DNA of 11,493 nucleotides from NCBI GenBank assembly GCA_027579435.1, contig JANBPK010001769.1, positions 1 to 11,493 of the forward strand. The letters are read 5' to 3'. Below the pieces are notes generated by a model. The model was not told the DNA's origin. It searched no databases and saw nothing but the letters and a program-made list of their open reading frames with translations. Shown piece after piece: positions 8,825 to 11,493 of this stretch. Each line of letters begins with the position of its first letter. Position 1 is the stretch's first letter. The translations under genes and the position numbers were made by a program. Source of the stretch: Candolleomyces eurysporus. Lineage: Eukaryota > Basidiomycota > Agaricomycetes > Agaricales > Psathyrellaceae.

Positions 8825-10680
8825 ATGAAGCAATCAAGGAAGAAGATTGGCAAGAAAAGCCTGAAGATTTTTGATGTTGCATCCAACAGGCGGGGTGGAT
8901 CAAAGCTCTTCCAGAAGACATACACACCTGCAAGTCCTCCAAAGAATCCAACCTTACAATCATCTGAATCACCTCCCAAGAGCAAGAGGCAGAGAACAGA
9001 TGATGTGAATGACTTTGGAGGCCAGGAGTATGATTTCTTTCAGGAGGACCCTGACCTTGACCCTTGGCAAACCAAGGTAAGCAGCACTTTTGGATTCATT
9101 CTGGGTTGGATAACTAAATTCTGCAGACACAAAGGGACTACCTTGAAGAATTTGTTCAGCAACATCGACAGCATTTTGTTGACAGGGTTGTGTCTCGGGC
9201 AGCACCTGTAGATGGACGGACATGCAGTGTGTGTGGGGAGGAAAATGGCCCATGGCGTTGTATGGATTGTATGGGTTCCCCCTCATTCTGCAGGGAATGT
9301 TGTGCTAAACAGCATGCTGCCAACCCTTTCCATCGTGTTATGAGTTGGCAAGGGACCCATTACTCTCCAGACTGGCTTTGGGCAACAGGTGTGCGTATCC
9401 ATTTGGGTCATGGTGGTATTCCATGTCCTCTTGCAAAGGAGGGCACTGGGGACACTGCATTTGCTCAGGCGCAGATATGCAACTTCACATACAATGCAGA
9501 ACCACTGGGGAAGCAACTTGAAGGTGATACTGTGGTCACAATTGTTCATACAAATGGGATCCACCATTTACCAGTTGCTCTTTGTCAATGTCCTGGCCAG
9601 GAGGACAAAGTGCTGGACGACTACCTTGACCTTGGACTGTTCCCTGCTTCATTCCAATCTGTTCAATCAGCATTTACATTTGCAGTTCTCAATGACAATA
9701 TGCTGGCCTACTTGGAATGCCACACAACCTCATACCAATATTACCAGAAGCTGCGTTGTTTGACCAACCCCGCCTTCCCTGACTCAGTGCCAGTATGTGG
9801 TTCACCTCAAAAGACCTTATGTTAATCCACTCACCTTATTCTACACCCCTAGAATCGCTATGCAGAGCTACATCGAGTCAAGCGCCAATGGCAGAATGTC
9901 AAGGAGATTATCGAGTTTGGATTTGCCCACAATGGCAAGCAACCAGGAGAAAGGGATCTTGCTTACTTCTGTGCTGGGTGTCCTCAACCTGGAATTAACC
10001 TACCTGAAGACTGGAAAAACGACCCGGAGAAATGGAAATATCATCACTCTCACTGTGGAGATGGCTGCTTTTCACAAGTTCACCAAGAGCCACTTACAGA
10101 GGAAAACGATATTTGGCTCAAGTCTGGTGAAGGCTTCATGACAGAGAAATCAAGATATGCTGAGCATTTGGCTTCCGCTGAAGAGCGCAAGGATGTGAGT
10201 CAAAACAAATCCACTCTGCATGCCCACTCACAACCTGGCCACCGCGCTTTATAGCCGATTACTTGTCACAAGCATCGAGCTTTGAAGGATAGAAGCAGAA
10301 TTCACAAGGGATGTGATGTGACGGGGATATGCTCCGTGGCATGCATGCGCCATGGAGCCTTCGTGCCAATGGCGCAGGTTGACATGCAAAAGGGAGAAAG
10401 GTGGGAGATAGCCCCACCGAGTTTTTTACCCATGCAAACTAACAATTATAGGCAAATGAACATGGACTATGCTATGTCCAAGGCTTGGAGTTACCAGGAT
10501 ATAATGGAAGCCGAGTTTCTCATCTGGGGCTACGACGTCAACTGTCAATATCAACCTCATCATAAAGAGAGGGTTGCGGCAAGTGAATTCCTCTCTCTTC
10601 CAGAGGGGCTGGAGGACAAAATCTACTATGCAATCGGGACCTGGCATGTGCATGGTCACAAAAACAAATGCTACCCATGA
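8825..10680 (+). CDS. CxC2-KDZ transposase, 5' part up to in-frame stop
   Basis: DNA transposase of the Kyakuja-Dileera-Zisupton class. Exons: 8825-9076, 9127-9792, 9853-10194, 10255-10400 and 10452-10680. All introns (50, 60, 60 and 51 nt) have GT..AG ends, most have clear branch points, and all phases fit. Exon 1 is a basic linker (KKIGKKSLKIF, PKSKRQRTDDV). Exon 2 starts with a zinc-binding cluster (CSVCGEENGPWRCMDC, CRECC..H....H), then the CxC2 domain (TIVHTNGIHHLPVALCQC, LDLGLFPASF). Exon 3 has YFCAGCPQPGINLPEDW and DGCF, the likely position of the first catalytic Asp. Exons 4-5 give the KDZ core: TCHKHRAL, TGICSVACMRHGAFVP, VDMQKGER, QMNMDYA, YDVNCQY (second catalytic Asp) and GTWHVHGHKNKC. 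The frame then meets TGA at 10678-10680 in mid-domain, and the domain continues in the same frame beyond it. It lies head-to-head with the orphan gene at 6092-8457. Confidence 0.85.
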
Positions 10681-11493
10681 CACACAACAAGTTTCATCAG
10701 GGGTGCTGGGGTCAAATCTGCCAAGATTCTAGAAGCTCGGTGGTCAGAGCTCAATCACGCTGCACCTTCCCTGCGATATATGACTTTGGCCCACCGTGCA
10801 GAGATGTTGGATGCACTCTTGAACGACATGGATTGGAAGACTATGGTCAATCTTCATGAGCCACCGATGTTTTTGATTGGACCAGGTAGCTAATTTTCAT
10901 TCAGCGGGTTATATCTCGAAATCATATGATAAGGCACTCGAAGAAAGGGAAGACGCCCGGGAAGAGTTTGAAAAACTTGACTCTACCACATCTGATGAAC
11001 AAAGAACCAAATGGGCATCTCAAGAGGCGCAGGCGCATGCAAACCATCTCCACAATGTAAAAGCAATGGACATTTACTTGTCCAAGCTCGAAAGGGGTGG
11101 GTTGTTTTTNGCTGGGCTTCTCACCGGGCTTTTTNGTTCATCTGATTGCCAGCCCCCCCCTCGAGCACAACTTGAGCTTGAGAGAATGGAACAAGAGCAA
11201 AACGCCGGAAACAATGTGGGTCTCACAGCCTGGATTGTTGAAGGCATCGAAATTCAACAACAGCAACTTCGGATTCAAGAAGAAATCACTCATCACCCCA
11301 ACCCGACGACCGCCCAGGAGATCAAGGTTGCAAAAATGAAANGAAAAGCTGATCAAGCAATTTGAAAATCTCATGAATACAGCAGAGTATCAGTTCCCTG
11401 ATGTGGATTTCAATGAGCTTGTGTACAGGCCAAGTCCCTGGTCCAAGTCCCTGGTCCAAAGGCAAAAAATCCGATTCCGACAACGGAATGGTA
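10681..11493 (+). pseudogene. KDZ transposase, 3' part, broken and partial
   Basis: This continues the KDZ domain directly after the TGA, in the same frame: SFIRGAG, KILEARWSELN, LAHRAEMLDALLNDMDW. KDZ proteins normally have a Gly-Glu just before ILE..W; here it is Ala-Lys (10720-10725). The frame closes at about 10893 (TAA). A second frame (10877-11365) carries the expected helical, charged C-terminal part (SKSYDKALEEREDAREEFEKL, ELERMEQEQ, IQQQQLRIQEE). A good acceptor (TTTTCATTCAG, ending at 10902) suggests an intron between them, but I found no donor of the right phase. A third frame change falls on the N at 11342, after which KQFENLMNTAEYQFPDVDF is open to the window edge. A 13-bp direct duplication at 11430-11455 shifts the frame again. 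Ns at 11110 and 11135 also lie in homopolymer contexts, so part of the damage may be sequence error. The gene is truncated by the window end. Confidence 0.65.
11430..11455 (+). repeat. 13-bp tandem duplication
   Basis: CCAAGTCCCTGGT occurs twice in direct succession (11430-11442 and 11443-11455). It lies in the coding part of the KDZ transposase, and 13 is not a multiple of three, so it changes the downstream reading frame. Confidence 0.9.

Noticed and set aside
10678..10680. TGA as a selenocysteine codon or programmed readthrough
   Set aside because: No selenoprotein context exists in fungal transposases, and the position fits Arg CGA to TGA mutation.
1..11493. tRNA, rRNA, CRISPR arrays or bacterial-type operon signals
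   Set aside because: None seen; the intron-rich structure marks the DNA as eukaryotic.

Overview
The window looks like a transposon-rich accessory region of an Agaricomycete (mushroom-forming Basidiomycota) genome. Evidence: genes are split by very short introns (about 42-66 nt) with GT..AG ends and CTGAC/CTAAC-type branch points. One gene encodes a CxC2 cysteine cluster fused to a KDZ (Kyakuja-Dileera-Zisupton) transposase. Two genes resemble the TET/JBP-type 2-oxoglutarate/Fe(II) dioxygenases that are expanded next to KDZ elements in these fungi. The species cannot be named from the sequence.

Layout: 1-279, nothing convincing. 280-1109 (-), an unrecognised two-exon orphan gene. About 1250-1745, two to three diverged copies of a 165-190 bp tandem repeat. 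1800-3078 (-), TET/JBP paralogue A: truncated at its 5' end, iron-binding HxD motif lost, and one splice phase that does not fit. About 3085-4330, an AT-rich non-coding island with many GCGGCTTGA-like motifs on one strand, probably a mobile element or solo-LTR-like remnant sitting in A's first exon. 4498-5896 (-), TET/JBP paralogue B: three exons, complete HxD..H..R catalytic set, but an in-frame TGA one codon before the first splice junction. 6092-8457 (-), a multi-exon gene of an uncharacterised family I believe is multicopy in Agaricomycetes, with an acidic/Ser/Lys-rich tail. 8458-8824, a compact divergent intergenic region. 8825-11493 (+), the CxC2-KDZ transposase, interrupted by TGA at 10678 and running off the window.

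Biology: KDZ elements and TET/JBP genes are known to be linked in basidiomycetes, and the enzymes are thought to oxidise 5-methylcytosine and so affect silencing of the transposon. Here the linkage is visible, with a tandem TET/JBP pair. Much of the locus is decaying: nonsense codons that fit CGA to TGA, loss of active-site residues, a 13-bp duplication and a 5' truncation. Some frame changes coincide with N bases beside homopolymers and may be sequencing artefacts. All gene models were spliced by eye.
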